Numbered from the stretch's first letter, positions 1 through 8,403 are shown. The stretch is 57,793 nucleotides of DNA from Candidatus Acetatifactor stercoripullorum (GCA_019114005.1 DXGH01000006.1:1-57793), one strand, 5' to 3'. A program made the numbers and translations. The notes: generated by a model from the letters alone, not told the origin.

Positions 1-1
1 T

Positions 2-40
2 GATGCAAAGGAAGAAGTATATCGGATAGCGAATAGTTAA
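2..40 (+). CDS. Possible 3' end of an upstream gene (partial)
   Basis: The first bases read in frame 2 as 12 codons ending VYRIANS, then TAA at 38-40, followed directly by a stem-loop. This could be the tail of a gene lying outside the window. Nothing in so short a stretch identifies the product, and chance is not excluded. Confidence 0.25.
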   Translation, partial: DAKEEVYRIANS

Positions 41-49
41 AAAAGCCTG

Positions 50-74
50 TTGGTAAAGGCGCTTGCTTTACCAA
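50..74 (+). terminator. Stem-loop after the left-edge reading frame
   Basis: TTGGTAAAG (50-58) pairs perfectly with CTTTACCAA (66-74) across a 7-base loop. There is no T-run after it, so a Rho-independent terminator is not proven. The position just after a possible stop codon at 38-40 fits a 3' end signal. The rest of 75-225 is purine-rich and shows no convincing gene. Confidence 0.35.
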
Positions 75-225
75 CGGATTTACCAAGATTGCAGGGAAAA
101 ACATAAGAAAATACGAGAAGATTTGAGAAGATACCTTGAAAAGAAAGGAAAACTCAAAAGTCGGAAAACCTTGAAATATCAAGCGTTTGGGAAGAAATAC
201 AAGACTTAAATGGAGATATAAAAAG

Positions 226-693
226 ATGATTAAAATACTATTCATTTGCCACGGCAACATCTGCCGCTCCCCCATGGCGGAATTCGTCATGAAAGACCTG
301 GTATCCCAGGCGGGTCTTTCCCATGAATTTCACATCGCCTCTGCAGCCACCAGCACAGAAGAAATCTGGAATGGCGTGGGCAATCCCGTCTATCCTCCTG
401 CCAGAAAGGAGCTGGTCCGTCATGGCATTTCCTGTGAAGGGAAGCGGGCGGTGCAGCTGACCCGGGCAGACTATGAAAAATATGACTACCTGATCGGCAT
501 GGACAGTGCAAATATCCGGAATATGCTGCGCATACTGGGAGGAGACCCGGAAAAGAAGGTCCATAAGCTGCTTACATTTGCAGGCTCGGACCGGGATATT
601 GCAGATCCCTGGTACACCGGAAATTTTTCAGACACCTACGCAGATGTGGAGGCAGGCTGTAAGGGATTGCTTGACAGTTTGACAATAAAATAA
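226..693 (+). CDS. Low-molecular-weight protein tyrosine phosphatase
   Basis: A 155-residue cytoplasmic phosphatase of the LMW-PTP/arsenate reductase-like fold. The P-loop CX5R motif is complete at the N-terminus (C8 HGNIC R14 S15), and the general-acid loop DPWYTG carries Asp127. Length and motif order match the family, which removes phosphate from tyrosine residues or small arylphosphates. The open frame extends upstream to a TTG at 187, but the ATG at 226 starts exactly at the conserved first beta strand and has GGAG at 212-215. No kinase or capsule gene is next to it, so the substrate cannot be inferred. Confidence 0.9.
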   Translation: MIKILFICHGNICRSPMAEFVMKDLVSQAGLSHEFHIASAATSTEEIWNGVGNPVYPPARKELVRHGISCEGKRAVQLTRADYEKYDYLIGMDSANIRNMLRILGGDPEKKVHKLLTFAGSDRDIADPWYTGNFSDTYADVEAGCKGLLDSLTIK

Positions 694-716
694 TCTTTTT
701 CACAGAAACTCCATTT

Positions 717-734
717 TTTGTACACACTTTGTAC
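717..734 (+). promoter_or_regulatory. Direct repeat TTTGTAC, 11-bp period, before lipoprotein gene
   Basis: TTTGTAC occurs at 717-723 and again at 728-734, one helical turn apart, about 50 bp before the lipoprotein start. Such same-face half-sites are typical of response-regulator binding. A TAGTAT at 744-749 could be a -10 box, but its spacing from TTGTAC (718-723) is 20 bp. The assignment is inference. Confidence 0.25.
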
Positions 735-785
735 GCAGAAGGATAGTATTCTTCTTACATAAAACAGGAAATGGAGGTAAACATT

Positions 786-1616
786 ATGAAAAAACAAAAT
801 CTGATGAGAACGAAATCAAAAGTCCTTTGCGGAATTTTGGCGGCAGCAATGGTTATGGCGGGAATGACTGCGTGCAGCAGTACCTCCGGGTCAGACACGG
901 TACAGGAGAGCAGCCAGGCGGAGAGCAGTACAGCTGAGGAAGCGACTGAGAGCAGTACAGTGGAGGCTACAGATAGTGTAGAGGAGGCTGTCACGTATTA
1001 TGGACAGATTTCAGCCATAGAGGGGAATAGTATTACGGTAGAGCTTGCCGAGATGCCGCAGGTACCGCCGCAGGAGCCGGACGGCCAAGCGCCGGAGCAG
1101 ACTTCAGAAGCCTCTGAGGAAACGGCGGAAAGTGAGACCGCAGAAGAGGAGACGGCTGCGCAAGAGGAAACTGCGGCAGAAGAGGAAACCTCTGCGGAGG
1201 AAGCTGACAGTCAGACTGCAGCTGGAGAGGAAACCTTTGAAGGCGAAGCGGTGTTAGAGCCTGAGGAAGAAATGACGGCCAGAGAGGAGCTGGAGCTGCA
1301 GCTTACGGGCGAGACCATGACCATAGAGGTGGATGAAGAAACCATTATCACAGTAAATGGAGAAACTGCTGCAGTGGAGGATTTGCAGACAGGCGATATT
1401 ATAACCTTTATCATGCAGGGTGAAAAGGTAAATTCCGTGACAGCGGGCATGGACCCTGAGGCACCGGCGCCGGAGGGTGGGGAAGCCCCGGCACAGGTGG
1501 ACGGCAGCTCTGAGGCTGCTTCCACAGCAGAAACTTCCACAGAAGACATTTCCACAGAGGATGGAGCGGCAGATTCTGCCACAGAAAGCGCTTCTGAGGA
1601 GAGTACAGCAGAATAA
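786..1616 (+). CDS. Acidic low-complexity lipoprotein
   Basis: A 276-residue secreted lipoprotein. MKKQ begins a basic n-region and hydrophobic core ending in GMTAC, so Cys30 is the predicted lipidated residue. The mature chain has a Ser/Thr/Glu linker, a short beta-type segment (GQISAIEGNSITVEL), a glutamate and alanine repeat tract, then a second segment (ETMTIEVDEETIITVNGE and DLQTGDIITFI). It ends in another acidic Ser/Glu tail. The two short beta segments, split by the Glu-rich insert, look like one small barrel domain. ATG 786 is preferred because GGAGG lies at 773-777. The function is unknown. Confidence 0.75.
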   Translation: MKKQNLMRTKSKVLCGILAAAMVMAGMTACSSTSGSDTVQESSQAESSTAEEATESSTVEATDSVEEAVTYYGQISAIEGNSITVELAEMPQVPPQEPDGQAPEQTSEASEETAESETAEEETAAQEETAAEEETSAEEADSQTAAGEETFEGEAVLEPEEEMTAREELELQLTGETMTIEVDEETIITVNGETAAVEDLQTGDIITFIMQGEKVNSVTAGMDPEAPAPEGGEAPAQVDGSSEAASTAETSTEDISTEDGAADSATESASEESTAE

Positions 1617-1646
1617 TAAAGCATTGTAAAGGCGCAAAAACAAACG

Positions 1647-1676
1647 GGGACGTTCTTTGGAAAGGACGTCCCTTTT
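1647..1676 (+). terminator. Rho-independent terminator after lipoprotein gene
   Basis: GGGACGTTCT pairs with AGGACGTCCC (one G-U pair) and is followed by TTTT. It closes the lipoprotein transcription unit. Confidence 0.8.
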
Positions 1677-1752
1677 GCTGTAATCTTCGGATGACAGCGG
1701 AGGGAAAATATAGTATGCTGAAAGCAAAGGGCGGAAGAAGGAAGGAAGCAAA

Positions 1753-2403
1753 ATGACCAGGGCAGTAATTTTTGATATGGACGGAACTCTCATTGACACG
1801 GAAAAGTATTACAGGATATTTTGGCCAAAGGCAATGGCGGAGTTTGGCTATGCCATGACAGACGAGCAGGCCCTTGCCATGAGAAGTTTAGGGCGGCCCT
1901 TTGCACCCCAGAAGCTGAAGGAATGGTTTGGAGAGGATGTGGACTATTGGGCGGTGAGAGAAAAAAGAAGGGCTATGATGAGGGAATGCCTGGAGAGGGA
2001 GGGACTTTGCTGCAAGCCTGGCGCTGAAGCACTGCTTTCATATTTGAAGGAAAGAGGCATCACCACTGCCGTTGCCACCGCCACAGATTTAGAGACCACA
2101 GAAAGGTATTTGAGGCAGACAAAGCTTCTTCCCTATTTTGATAGAATCATCAGCGCGTCCATGGTGGAGCGGGGAAAGCCGGCTCCGGATATTTATTTGT
2201 ATGCCTGCGAAAGTCTGGGACTGGCGCCCGGGGACTGTATTGCGGTGGAGGACTCCCCAAACGGAGTGCTTTCGGCCTGGCAGGCGGGCTGCAGGGTGAT
2301 TATGGTGCCTGACCAGACCCAGCCGGATGAGAGTCTGAAGAAGTGCCTGTATGCCAGGGTGGATAACCTGATGGAAATTTGTCCGCTGGCAGTTGATTTT
2401 TGA
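1753..2403 (+). CDS. HAD-superfamily phosphatase / beta-phosphoglucomutase-like
   Basis: A 216-residue HAD hydrolase with a helical cap of the beta-phosphoglucomutase and sugar-phosphatase subgroup. Motif I is FDMDGT, with nucleophile Asp8 and acid/base Asp10. Motif III contains Lys142 in GKPAPD, and motif IV is E166-D167-SPNG. All catalytic residues are present. The family acts on small phosphorylated sugars, and the substrate is not deducible. The start is set by GGAAGG-type purines before ATG 1753. The gene follows the lipoprotein terminator and precedes ptb, but a separate promoter for ptb overlaps its end. Confidence 0.88.
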   Translation: MTRAVIFDMDGTLIDTEKYYRIFWPKAMAEFGYAMTDEQALAMRSLGRPFAPQKLKEWFGEDVDYWAVREKRRAMMRECLEREGLCCKPGAEALLSYLKERGITTAVATATDLETTERYLRQTKLLPYFDRIISASMVERGKPAPDIYLYACESLGLAPGDCIAVEDSPNGVLSAWQAGCRVIMVPDQTQPDESLKKCLYARVDNLMEICPLAVDF

Positions 2404-2421
2404 ACTGCACTGTGTTATTAT
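2393..2421 (+). promoter_or_regulatory. Promoter of ptb-buk
   Basis: TTGATT (2393-2398), a 17-bp spacer, then TATTAT (2416-2421). The -35 box lies inside the last codons of the preceding HAD gene. A GCCCGC/GCGGGC stem (2450-2455 and 2475-2480) lies in the resulting leader. Confidence 0.55.
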
Positions 2422-2501
2422 TTTAACAATACGGCGCATAGGAATAACAGCCCGCTTTCACACAGCTATAATCTGCGGGCGGAAAGGATAGAAGGATAAA
2501 A

Positions 2502-3419
2502 ATGAAACAGGGTTTTGACGACATTGTGGCAAAGGTCAAGGAGTGCGGCAGAAAAACAGTTGCCGTGTCCGTAGCTCAGGACGAGGCTGTGCTGGAGGCT
2601 GTAAAGGAGGCGAAAAGGCTTGGAATCGCAGATGCCATTTTAGTGGGCGACGAGGAAAAGATCAGAGAGATTGCAGCGGGCATTGAAATGGATTTGGAAG
2701 GATATCAGATCATCCATGAGCCGGATATGGTGCAGGCTTCCTTAAAGGCGGTAAAGCTGGCCCATGACGGGATTGCCGATATGTATATGAAGGGGCTCAT
2801 CGACTCCAAAAACTTCTTGAGAAGCGTTCTGGACAAAGAGGTGGGACTGCGCACCGGAGGGGTGCTCTCCCATGTATGTGTGTTTGAGATTCCGGGCATT
2901 GACAGACTGCTGTTTTTGACAGATGTGGCTTTCATGACTTACCCAACCCTGGAGGACAAGGTGAATATTATCAAAAACACCATTCCTGTGTGCAGGGCGT
3001 GCGGTGTGGATATGCCCAAAGTAGCGCCTCTGGCTGCTGTGGAGGTGGTGAATCCTAAAATGCCTGTCACAGTGGAGGCGGCGGAGCTTACGCGCATGAA
3101 TCAGGAGGGCGAGCTGACCGGCTGTATCGTGGACGGTCCCCTTTCCTTAGACCTTGCCATTGACCCGGAGGCGGCGAAGCATAAGGGAGCTACAGACCGC
3201 CGTATTCAGGGAGACGCAGATGTTTTGCTTTTCCCGGATATTCATGCAGGCAATCTGGTGTACAAGGCGATCGTACATATGGTAAAAGTAAAAAATGGCT
3301 GTATTCTCACAGGCACGAAAGTGCCGGTGATTCTCACCAGCCGTTCCGATACCTTTGAAACCAAGGTCTATTCCCTGGCTTTGGCAGCAGTTGTGGCTGA
3401 GGAAATGAAAAGAGGATAG
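2502..3419 (+). CDS. ptb: Phosphate butyryltransferase
   Basis: A 305-residue enzyme of the phosphate acetyl/butyryltransferase family. It converts butyryl-CoA and phosphate into butyryl-phosphate and CoA in the cytoplasm. The N-terminal Rossmann-like half ([25 protein letters not shown]) and the C-terminal substrate half ([30 protein letters not shown]) follow the family order. The butyrate assignment rather than acetate rests mainly on the adjacent butyrate kinase. The start has GGAAAGGATAGAAGGAT purines upstream. The ptb-buk pair is the kinase route of butyrate formation in Clostridia. Confidence 0.93.
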   Translation: MKQGFDDIVAKVKECGRKTVAVSVAQDEAVLEAVKEAKRLGIADAILVGDEEKIREIAAGIEMDLEGYQIIHEPDMVQASLKAVKLAHDGIADMYMKGLIDSKNFLRSVLDKEVGLRTGGVLSHVCVFEIPGIDRLLFLTDVAFMTYPTLEDKVNIIKNTIPVCRACGVDMPKVAPLAAVEVVNPKMPVTVEAAELTRMNQEGELTGCIVDGPLSLDLAIDPEAAKHKGATDRRIQGDADVLLFPDIHAGNLVYKAIVHMVKVKNGCILTGTKVPVILTSRSDTFETKVYSLALAAVVAEEMKRG

Positions 3420-3423
3420 TAAT

Positions 3424-3516
3424 ATGCTGGATGAATTCATAACATGTGCAGCGGAAGTTGCAATAGATATTGCGGAAGCAGTCATCACGAACAAACTTGA
3501 TAGGAGAAAAGATAAG
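3424..3516 (+). CDS. Short in-frame leader or N-terminal extension before buk
   Basis: Thirty-one codons (ATG at 3424) run without a stop straight into buk in the same frame. They start 5 bases after the ptb stop and have AGAGGA at 3410-3415. The peptide is amphipathic (IDIAEAVI) and ends in a basic RRKDK stretch. A second ribosome-binding site (AGGAG, 3502-3506) lies before the normal Buk methionine at 3517. The segment is therefore either an alternative 31-residue extension of Buk or a chance frame. Confidence 0.3.
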
Positions 3517-4584
3517 ATGTCCATTAAAAGCTTAATTATCAATCCGGGCTCCACCTCCACCAAAATAGGTGTGTTTGAGGATGAGACCCTGTTGTTTGAG
3601 GAGACCTTAAGACACAGCACCGAGGAAATCGGCCGTTATGCAACGATTGTAGACCAGAAGGATTTCCGCAAGAAAATCATCACCGACCTGTTGGAGGAAA
3701 AGAATTTTGATTTGAAATCCCTGAATGTGGTGGTAGGACGGGGCGGAATGCTGAAGCCCATACCCGGGGGAACCTATCTGGTTACGGACGCCCTTTTGGA
3801 GGACTTGAAGGTAGGAGTACAGGGGCAGCATGCCTCCAACCTGGGGGGAATCCTTGCCAGAGAGATCGGGGATTCCCTGGGAATTCCTTCTTATATTGTG
3901 GACCCGGTTGTGGTGGATGAGCTGATGCCCATCGCCAGATATTCCGGTGTGCCGGAGCTTCCCCGCATCAGCGTGTTTCATGCACTGAACCAGAAGGCAG
4001 TGGCAAAAAGATATGCCAAGGAGACGGGCAGACCTTATGAATCCCTGCGCCTGATCGTGGTGCATATGGGGGGCGGCGTCTCTGTGGGCGCTCATGAGTA
4101 CGGCAAAGTGGTGGATGTGTTCAATGCTCTGGATGGAGACGGGGCCTTTTCTCCCGAGAGAGCGGGGGCGGTTCCCAGCGGCGCTCTGGTGAAAATGTGC
4201 TTTTCCGGCAAATATACGGAAAAAGAGGTGTATCAGAAAATCGTGGGTAAGGGCGGCTTCAATGCTTACCTTGGAACCAACGATATGCGGGAAGTCACAA
4301 AGATGGCCAATGAAGGAAACGAAAAGGCGGCGGAGGCAAAACAGGCATTCCTGCTGCAGGTGGCAAAGGATATCGGTTCCATGGCCTGCGTGCTGAACGG
4401 AAAGGTGGATCAGATTATTGTGACGGGAGGCATTGCCTACGGCCAGGACGTTGTGGACGCTCTGCGGGAGAGAGCGGAATGGATCGCGCCCTTTACCGTA
4501 TACCCTGGTGAGGATGAGCTTTTAGCGCTGGCACAGGGGGCTTTGCGTGTGTTAAACGGCGAGGAGCAGGCAAAGGATTATTAA
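3517..4584 (+). CDS. buk: Butyrate kinase
   Basis: A 355-residue member of the ASKHA acetate/butyrate kinase family. It transfers phosphate from butyryl-phosphate to ADP, giving butyrate and ATP. The N-terminal phosphate-binding loop NPGSTSTK (residues 9-16), HMGGGVSVG and VTGGIAYG segments match the family. ATG 3517 gives the usual length and has AGGAG at 3502-3506, although the frame stays open back to 3424. The gene is co-transcribed with ptb. It faces the minus-strand AraC gene tail to tail, only 15 bases apart, with no clear terminator between. Confidence 0.94.
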   Translation: MSIKSLIINPGSTSTKIGVFEDETLLFEETLRHSTEEIGRYATIVDQKDFRKKIITDLLEEKNFDLKSLNVVVGRGGMLKPIPGGTYLVTDALLEDLKVGVQGQHASNLGGILAREIGDSLGIPSYIVDPVVVDELMPIARYSGVPELPRISVFHALNQKAVAKRYAKETGRPYESLRLIVVHMGGGVSVGAHEYGKVVDVFNALDGDGAFSPERAGAVPSGALVKMCFSGKYTEKEVYQKIVGKGGFNAYLGTNDMREVTKMANEGNEKAAEAKQAFLLQVAKDIGSMACVLNGKVDQIIVTGGIAYGQDVVDALRERAEWIAPFTVYPGEDELLALAQGALRVLNGEEQAKDY

Positions 4585-4599
4585 AAATAACACCTGTAT

Positions 4600-5451
4600 T
4601 CAGTCGGGATGCTTGCGGAATTCCCTGGGGGATTTCCCGTATACCTTTTTAAAAATATCCTTGAAGTAGTTGCTGTCGTTGAACCCATATTCCAGGGCTA
4701 TGTCGGTGATGGTATTGTCTGTGGTAAGAAGCGCGGCGCGCGCATGCTTGAGTCTTACATAGTTCAGGTATTCCTTAAAGCCCATGCCTGTGGTCTGCTT
4801 GAATTTTCTGCTGAAATAGGTAGGGCTTAGGGAGGCCACTGCGGATACCTCCTCAAGGGTCAGGGATTTTTGGAAATTTTTATAAATGTATTTTGTGGCC
4901 TGAAGGATGTCCGCATCCCGGGAATTGAGCAGGTCCGGTTCCTTTTCGCTTAACACAGAGTGGCGCATCAGCAAAAGCAGCGCTTCCTGGAGATGGCAGC
5001 GAAGAAAGGCATTGGAATATTCGTCGATGCCGGAGCTCTCTGACAGCATTTTTCCTAAAAGAATATGAAATTCTTCCATGTACAGTGCGGGAATGCTGCC
5101 CATAAAGGAATGCAGCTGATCTGCGGGGGCTTTGGGGAGACAATCGTTAAACATTTCCAGATGTACAAATTCTTTTTTAAAATAAAGCATAATAATATCA
5201 CAGGAGCTGTTGGGATAGTAAAGGGAATGGTGCAGCTCCTGGGGGGCGATAAATACCAGATCTCCTTTTTTCAGCTGATAGACGCTGTCCTTTAACAGGA
5301 AGCGGCATTCCCCGGAGAGCAGGTAGAACACCTCATAAAAATTGTGATAGTGATCCGGCTGCAGAGGGGAGTAATCTCCCCTCTTTACCTTTTCTATGAT
5401 GATTCGGTCAATGTCTCTTTTTTTCCCAGGTCTTGGGCTCACTGTCGCCAT
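4600..5451 (-). CDS. AraC-family transcription regulator with cupin sensor domain
   Basis: A 283-residue regulator. The N-terminal half is a cupin-type ligand pocket (DHYHNFYEVFYLLSGE, LKKGDLVFIAPQELH). The C-terminal third has two helix-turn-helix motifs (TLEEVSAVASLSPTYFSRKFK and ITDIALEYGFNDSNYFKDIFK). Such proteins usually bind a sugar and activate carbohydrate genes. The frame extends 35 codons further upstream, but ATG at 5451 has AAAGGA eight bases ahead and removes an implausible hydrophobic start. The likely targets are unknown. The uronate genes next door already have a LacI regulator. Confidence 0.88.
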   Translation of the reverse strand: MATVSPRPGKKRDIDRIIIEKVKRGDYSPLQPDHYHNFYEVFYLLSGECRFLLKDSVYQLKKGDLVFIAPQELHHSLYYPNSSCDIIMLYFKKEFVHLEMFNDCLPKAPADQLHSFMGSIPALYMEEFHILLGKMLSESSGIDEYSNAFLRCHLQEALLLLMRHSVLSEKEPDLLNSRDADILQATKYIYKNFQKSLTLEEVSAVASLSPTYFSRKFKQTTGMGFKEYLNYVRLKHARAALLTTDNTITDIALEYGFNDSNYFKDIFKKVYGKSPREFRKHPD

Positions 5452-5647
5452 TTGTTTTATCCTTTCTGCTGCAAAACTGCCGTAAACGAATGTTTCTGCA
5501 GACAGTATAGCATAGCTTATCATAAAAAAACAGTAAAACAGACAAAATAAACACATAAAATCATTAGAAACACATATTATTTTAGGGTAATATAAGGGCG
5601 TAAAGAGAAATCATCCATTCTCTTCAATACTTTTCTCTCAACAATAT

Positions 5648-5683
5648 AAAAAATCACCGTGCCTTGCCGCACGGTGATTTTTT
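5648..5683 (-). terminator. Terminator after uxaC
   Basis: ATCACCGTGC (5653-5662) and GCACGGTGAT (5669-5678) form a perfect 10-bp stem flanked by A and T runs, so it can act in both directions. On the minus strand it closes the lacI-uxaC unit. A second small GC hairpin (GCGCCC/GGGCGC) at 5688-5702 stands between it and the uxaC stop. Confidence 0.88.
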
Positions 5684-5732
5684 ATGTGCGCCCGGCGGGC
5701 GCGCGTTTTCAGGCAGCATTACCTGAAAAATT

Positions 5733-7142
5733 TTACAGCGGGAATTTGAAATATCTCTTGGCGTTATTGTAGGAGATATCGGTGACAATCTGGGACAAGG
5801 TATCCATGTCAGCCGGGAATTCGCCGTTTTCCACCCAGTTGCCGATCAGATTGCACAGAATGCGCCGGAAATATTCATGCCTTGTGTAAGACAGGAAGCT
5901 TCTGGAGTCGGTGAGCATTCCCACAAAGCCGGACAGGTTGCCAAGGTTGGCTAAGGAGATCATCTGATCCTGCATGCCGGTCTTGTGATCGTTGAACCAC
6001 CATGCGCTGCCCTGCTGAATCTTGGCAACGGCAGTGGAATCCTGGAAGCATCCCAAAATAGTTCCAATGGCCTGGTTATCGTTGGGATTTAAGCTGTAAA
6101 GGATGGTTCTGGGAAGCTCATCGGTTACGATCAGAGCGTTCAAAAAGTCAGCCATCTGCGCAGAGGGAGCATAGTTGTTGATGCAGTCATATCCTGTATC
6201 AGGGCCCAGCTTTTCATACATTAATGTATTGTTGTCGCGCTTGCAGCCGTAGTGAAGCTGCATTGCCCAGTCGCGCTTGTGATATTCTCTTCCCACAAAG
6301 AGCATGAAGGCCGTCTTGAATTTCAGCTCCTCCTCCTTGGTGAGCACCATCTTGTTTTGTCTCTTTAAAAAGATGGTTTCGATCTCGTCGTCGGAAGCAG
6401 GATAGTACATCACATATTCCAGCGCGTGGTCGGATACGTTGCAGCCCATGGAAGCAAAGAAATCCATGCGGTTTTTCAGGGCCTCCTTCAAGGCGGCAAA
6501 GGTGTTGATCTCGGTCATGCCGGCAGAGACGGTGAGCTTATCCAGATAATCCAGATAATCGGGCTTTTCAATATTCATGGCCTTATCCGGTCTCCAGGCG
6601 GGCAGCACCTTTACGTCAAAGCTGTCATCCTCAGCCAGCTTCTTGTGCCACTCCAGAGAATCAATGGGGTCGTCCGTAGTACAGATGAGGGTCACATTGC
6701 TTTGCTTGATGATGCTGCGTACGCTCATGGAGGGCTGGGCCAGCTTTTCATTGCACAGCTTCCACACCTCGTCCGCAGTATTTTTGTTCAACACGCCGTT
6801 GTAGCCGAAATATCTCTGCAGCTCCAGATGGCTCCAGTGGAAGAGAGGGTTGCCGATGGCCTTCCCCAGGCATTCCGCCCACTTGCAGAATTTTTCGTAG
6901 TCGGAGGCGTCGCCGGTGATGTATTTTTCATCCACACCACAGGAGCGCATGAAACGCCACTTGTAGTGGTCTCCGCCCAGCCATACCTGGGTAATGTTTT
7001 CAAACTGACGGTCCTCTGCGATTTCCCTGGGATTGATGTGGCAGTGATAATCCAGTATGGGAGTTTTCTCCGCATAGTCATGAAACAGCTTTTTTGCGGT
7101 TTCTGTTTCCAACAGGAAATCCTTGTCCATAAATGCTTTCAT
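5733..7142 (-). CDS. uxaC: Glucuronate/galacturonate isomerase
   Basis: A 469-residue uronate isomerase of the amidohydrolase-related fold, which interconverts D-galacturonate and tagaturonate (or D-glucuronate and fructuronate). The family HxH motif is at H33-C34-H35 in LDYHCHINP. Other family blocks seen are ITQVWLGGDHYKWRFMR, LICTTDDP and GMLTDSRSFLSYTRHEYFRR. The length is typical. ATG 7142 is preceded by GGAGGAACAG. With UxaB and UxaA, encoded divergently, it forms the first three steps of galacturonate breakdown. It probably shares a transcript with the upstream lacI gene, since no terminator is seen in the 75-bp gap. Confidence 0.96.
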   Translation of the reverse strand: MKAFMDKDFLLETETAKKLFHDYAEKTPILDYHCHINPREIAEDRQFENITQVWLGGDHYKWRFMRSCGVDEKYITGDASDYEKFCKWAECLGKAIGNPLFHWSHLELQRYFGYNGVLNKNTADEVWKLCNEKLAQPSMSVRSIIKQSNVTLICTTDDPIDSLEWHKKLAEDDSFDVKVLPAWRPDKAMNIEKPDYLDYLDKLTVSAGMTEINTFAALKEALKNRMDFFASMGCNVSDHALEYVMYYPASDDEIETIFLKRQNKMVLTKEEELKFKTAFMLFVGREYHKRDWAMQLHYGCKRDNNTLMYEKLGPDTGYDCINNYAPSAQMADFLNALIVTDELPRTILYSLNPNDNQAIGTILGCFQDSTAVAKIQQGSAWWFNDHKTGMQDQMISLANLGNLSGFVGMLTDSRSFLSYTRHEYFRRILCNLIGNWVENGEFPADMDTLSQIVTDISYNNAKRYFKFPL

Positions 7143-7217
7143 TTCTGTTCCTCCATTTTTGTTAAAAAAGTTTTATTGAAAAATAATTTATAAATAACCT
7201 GTATTGTGCATTACGCC

Positions 7218-8225
7218 TCAGCGGGTGGTGCCCCGTTTTACCAGTTCCCCGGAAAAAATGGTTTTTTTGGGCATCTCATTTCCGGAAAGCACTCCTAAAA
7301 GCGTGGAAATCAAATGCTGGCAGAGAGTTTCCAGCTTATTGTCGATAGAGGTAAGCGGCGGGTCGCAGCACTCTGTCAGCATGGAATTATTGTAGCCGAT
7401 GATGGAAATCTCCTCAGGGATTTTCAGGTGCTTTGCCTTTGCGTATTTCACGGCGGCCAGCGCCAGCGTATCGTCGGCGGCAATAATGCCGTGGAAGGAA
7501 ATTCCCTTGTCGGAAAGCTCCTTTAAATGCTCTGCCATGGCTGGAATATCCTCGTGGGATCCTTGATAATACTGCAAAGATCTGCCCGGCACAAAGAGCT
7601 TGTTTTCCTCCATGGCGGCCTGGAAGCCTGCCCGCTTTTTTTTGCCGCTGTAGGAGTTGGAGTTATAAAAATAGATCATGTCCCTTACGCCGGAGTGGAT
7701 CATCTGGGCAGCGGCCTCGTACATGGAGGTGTAATCGTCCGACACCACGCTGTACACATTGGGTGCATCCAAAGCCGCGTTTAAAAGCATTACCGGCACC
7801 TGTGCGGCGGCGTCTGCGATATATTTGTTGTCTGCGTCGTTTTCATAAATGAAATTGGAGCCCACCAATATAATGCCGTCCACCTTTTTGGTGATCAAAA
7901 GGTTTAAGGAGCTGATTTTATTCTCCAGCTGATAGCCGGTGCAGCAAAGAATACTGTCATAGCCGTTGGCCCGCAGCTTCTGCTCAATGTAATAAATGGC
8001 TTTTGCCAGGTATAGGTCAGAGCTGTCGGCGCACATGATGCCTATGGTTTTCATGGTGTTTAAACCAAGGCCCCTGGCAAAGGCATTGGGCGTGTACTCA
8101 TACTTGTTAATGACGTCCAGCACCTTTTTTTTCGTCTTTTCGCTGACATTGCTGCTTCCGTTCAAAACCCTTGAAACAGTGGCAATGGAAACCCCCGCTT
8201 TTTCAGAAATATCATAAATAGTCAT
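7218..8225 (-). CDS. LacI-family regulator of uronate genes
   Basis: A 335-residue repressor. The LacI helix-turn-helix is at residues 1-26 (TIYDISEKAGVSIATVSRVL) with the hinge helix near residues 45-60. A periplasmic-binding-protein-like effector domain fills the rest (IGIMCADSSD, VDGIILVGS, GIIAADDTLALAA, ISIIGYNNSML). Its place between uxaC and the divergent uxaB-uxaA unit, with a large palindrome in the shared promoter region, points to uronate or keto-deoxygluconate control, as for KdgR or UxuR-type LacI proteins. The inducer is inferred, not shown. Confidence 0.92.
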   Translation of the reverse strand: MTIYDISEKAGVSIATVSRVLNGSSNVSEKTKKKVLDVINKYEYTPNAFARGLGLNTMKTIGIMCADSSDLYLAKAIYYIEQKLRANGYDSILCCTGYQLENKISSLNLLITKKVDGIILVGSNFIYENDADNKYIADAAAQVPVMLLNAALDAPNVYSVVSDDYTSMYEAAAQMIHSGVRDMIYFYNSNSYSGKKKRAGFQAAMEENKLFVPGRSLQYYQGSHEDIPAMAEHLKELSDKGISFHGIIAADDTLALAAVKYAKAKHLKIPEEISIIGYNNSMLTECCDPPLTSIDNKLETLCQHLISTLLGVLSGNEMPKKTIFSGELVKRGTTR

Positions 8226-8310
8226 GTGAAAAACCCCTTGATGTAATGGTGATATTTTTCATGAAAGAAAAATGTAAGCAGTTTCATAAAGCCAATTTTG
8301 ATTATAGCGA

Positions 8311-8339
8311 AAGCTGTGTTTTTTTTCAAGATGCTTTTT
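8311..8339 (-). promoter_or_regulatory. Promoter of lacI-uxaC (minus strand)
   Basis: Read on the minus strand: TTGAAA (8339-8334), a 17-bp spacer, then TATAAT (8316-8311). The consensus -10 box and exact spacing make this a strong sigma-A promoter. Its -35 box is only 11 bp from the -35 of the divergent uxaB promoter. Confidence 0.8.
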
Positions 8340-8350
8340 CCATTTAGTTA

Positions 8351-8379
8351 TTGACGAAAATATTTTTTGGAAGTAAAAT
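8351..8379 (+). promoter_or_regulatory. Promoter of uxaB-uxaA
   Basis: TTGACG (8351-8356), a 17-bp spacer, TAAAAT (8374-8379). Initiation is expected near 8386, inside the palindrome that follows. Confidence 0.85.
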
Positions 8380-8381
8380 TA

Positions 8382-8403
8382 ATTATGTAAGTACTTACAT
8401 AAT
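8382..8403. promoter_or_regulatory. 22-bp perfect palindromic operator
   Basis: ATTATGTAAGT (8382-8392) is followed directly by its exact reverse complement ACTTACATAAT (8393-8403). It starts three bases after the uxaB -10 box and covers the likely transcription start, the classic place for a repressor operator. The neighbouring LacI-type protein is the obvious candidate, although the site lacks the central CG of many LacI operators. Confidence 0.8.

Noticed and set aside
63..209. A basic 48-codon frame (TTG start, ends YQAFGKKYKT then TAA) before the phosphatase gene
   Set aside because: There is no ribosome-binding site, its start lies in the hairpin at 50-74, and Lys/Arg richness follows from purine-rich DNA. 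It may be a decayed remnant but cannot be supported as a gene.
3488..3520. A frameshift between ptb and buk
   Set aside because: Both genes are full length. The open extension before buk is in frame and separate from the ptb stop.
6426..7193. 255-codon plus-strand frame opposite uxaC
   Set aside because: It is antisense to a clear uronate isomerase gene, with no ribosome-binding site and no recognisable protein features.
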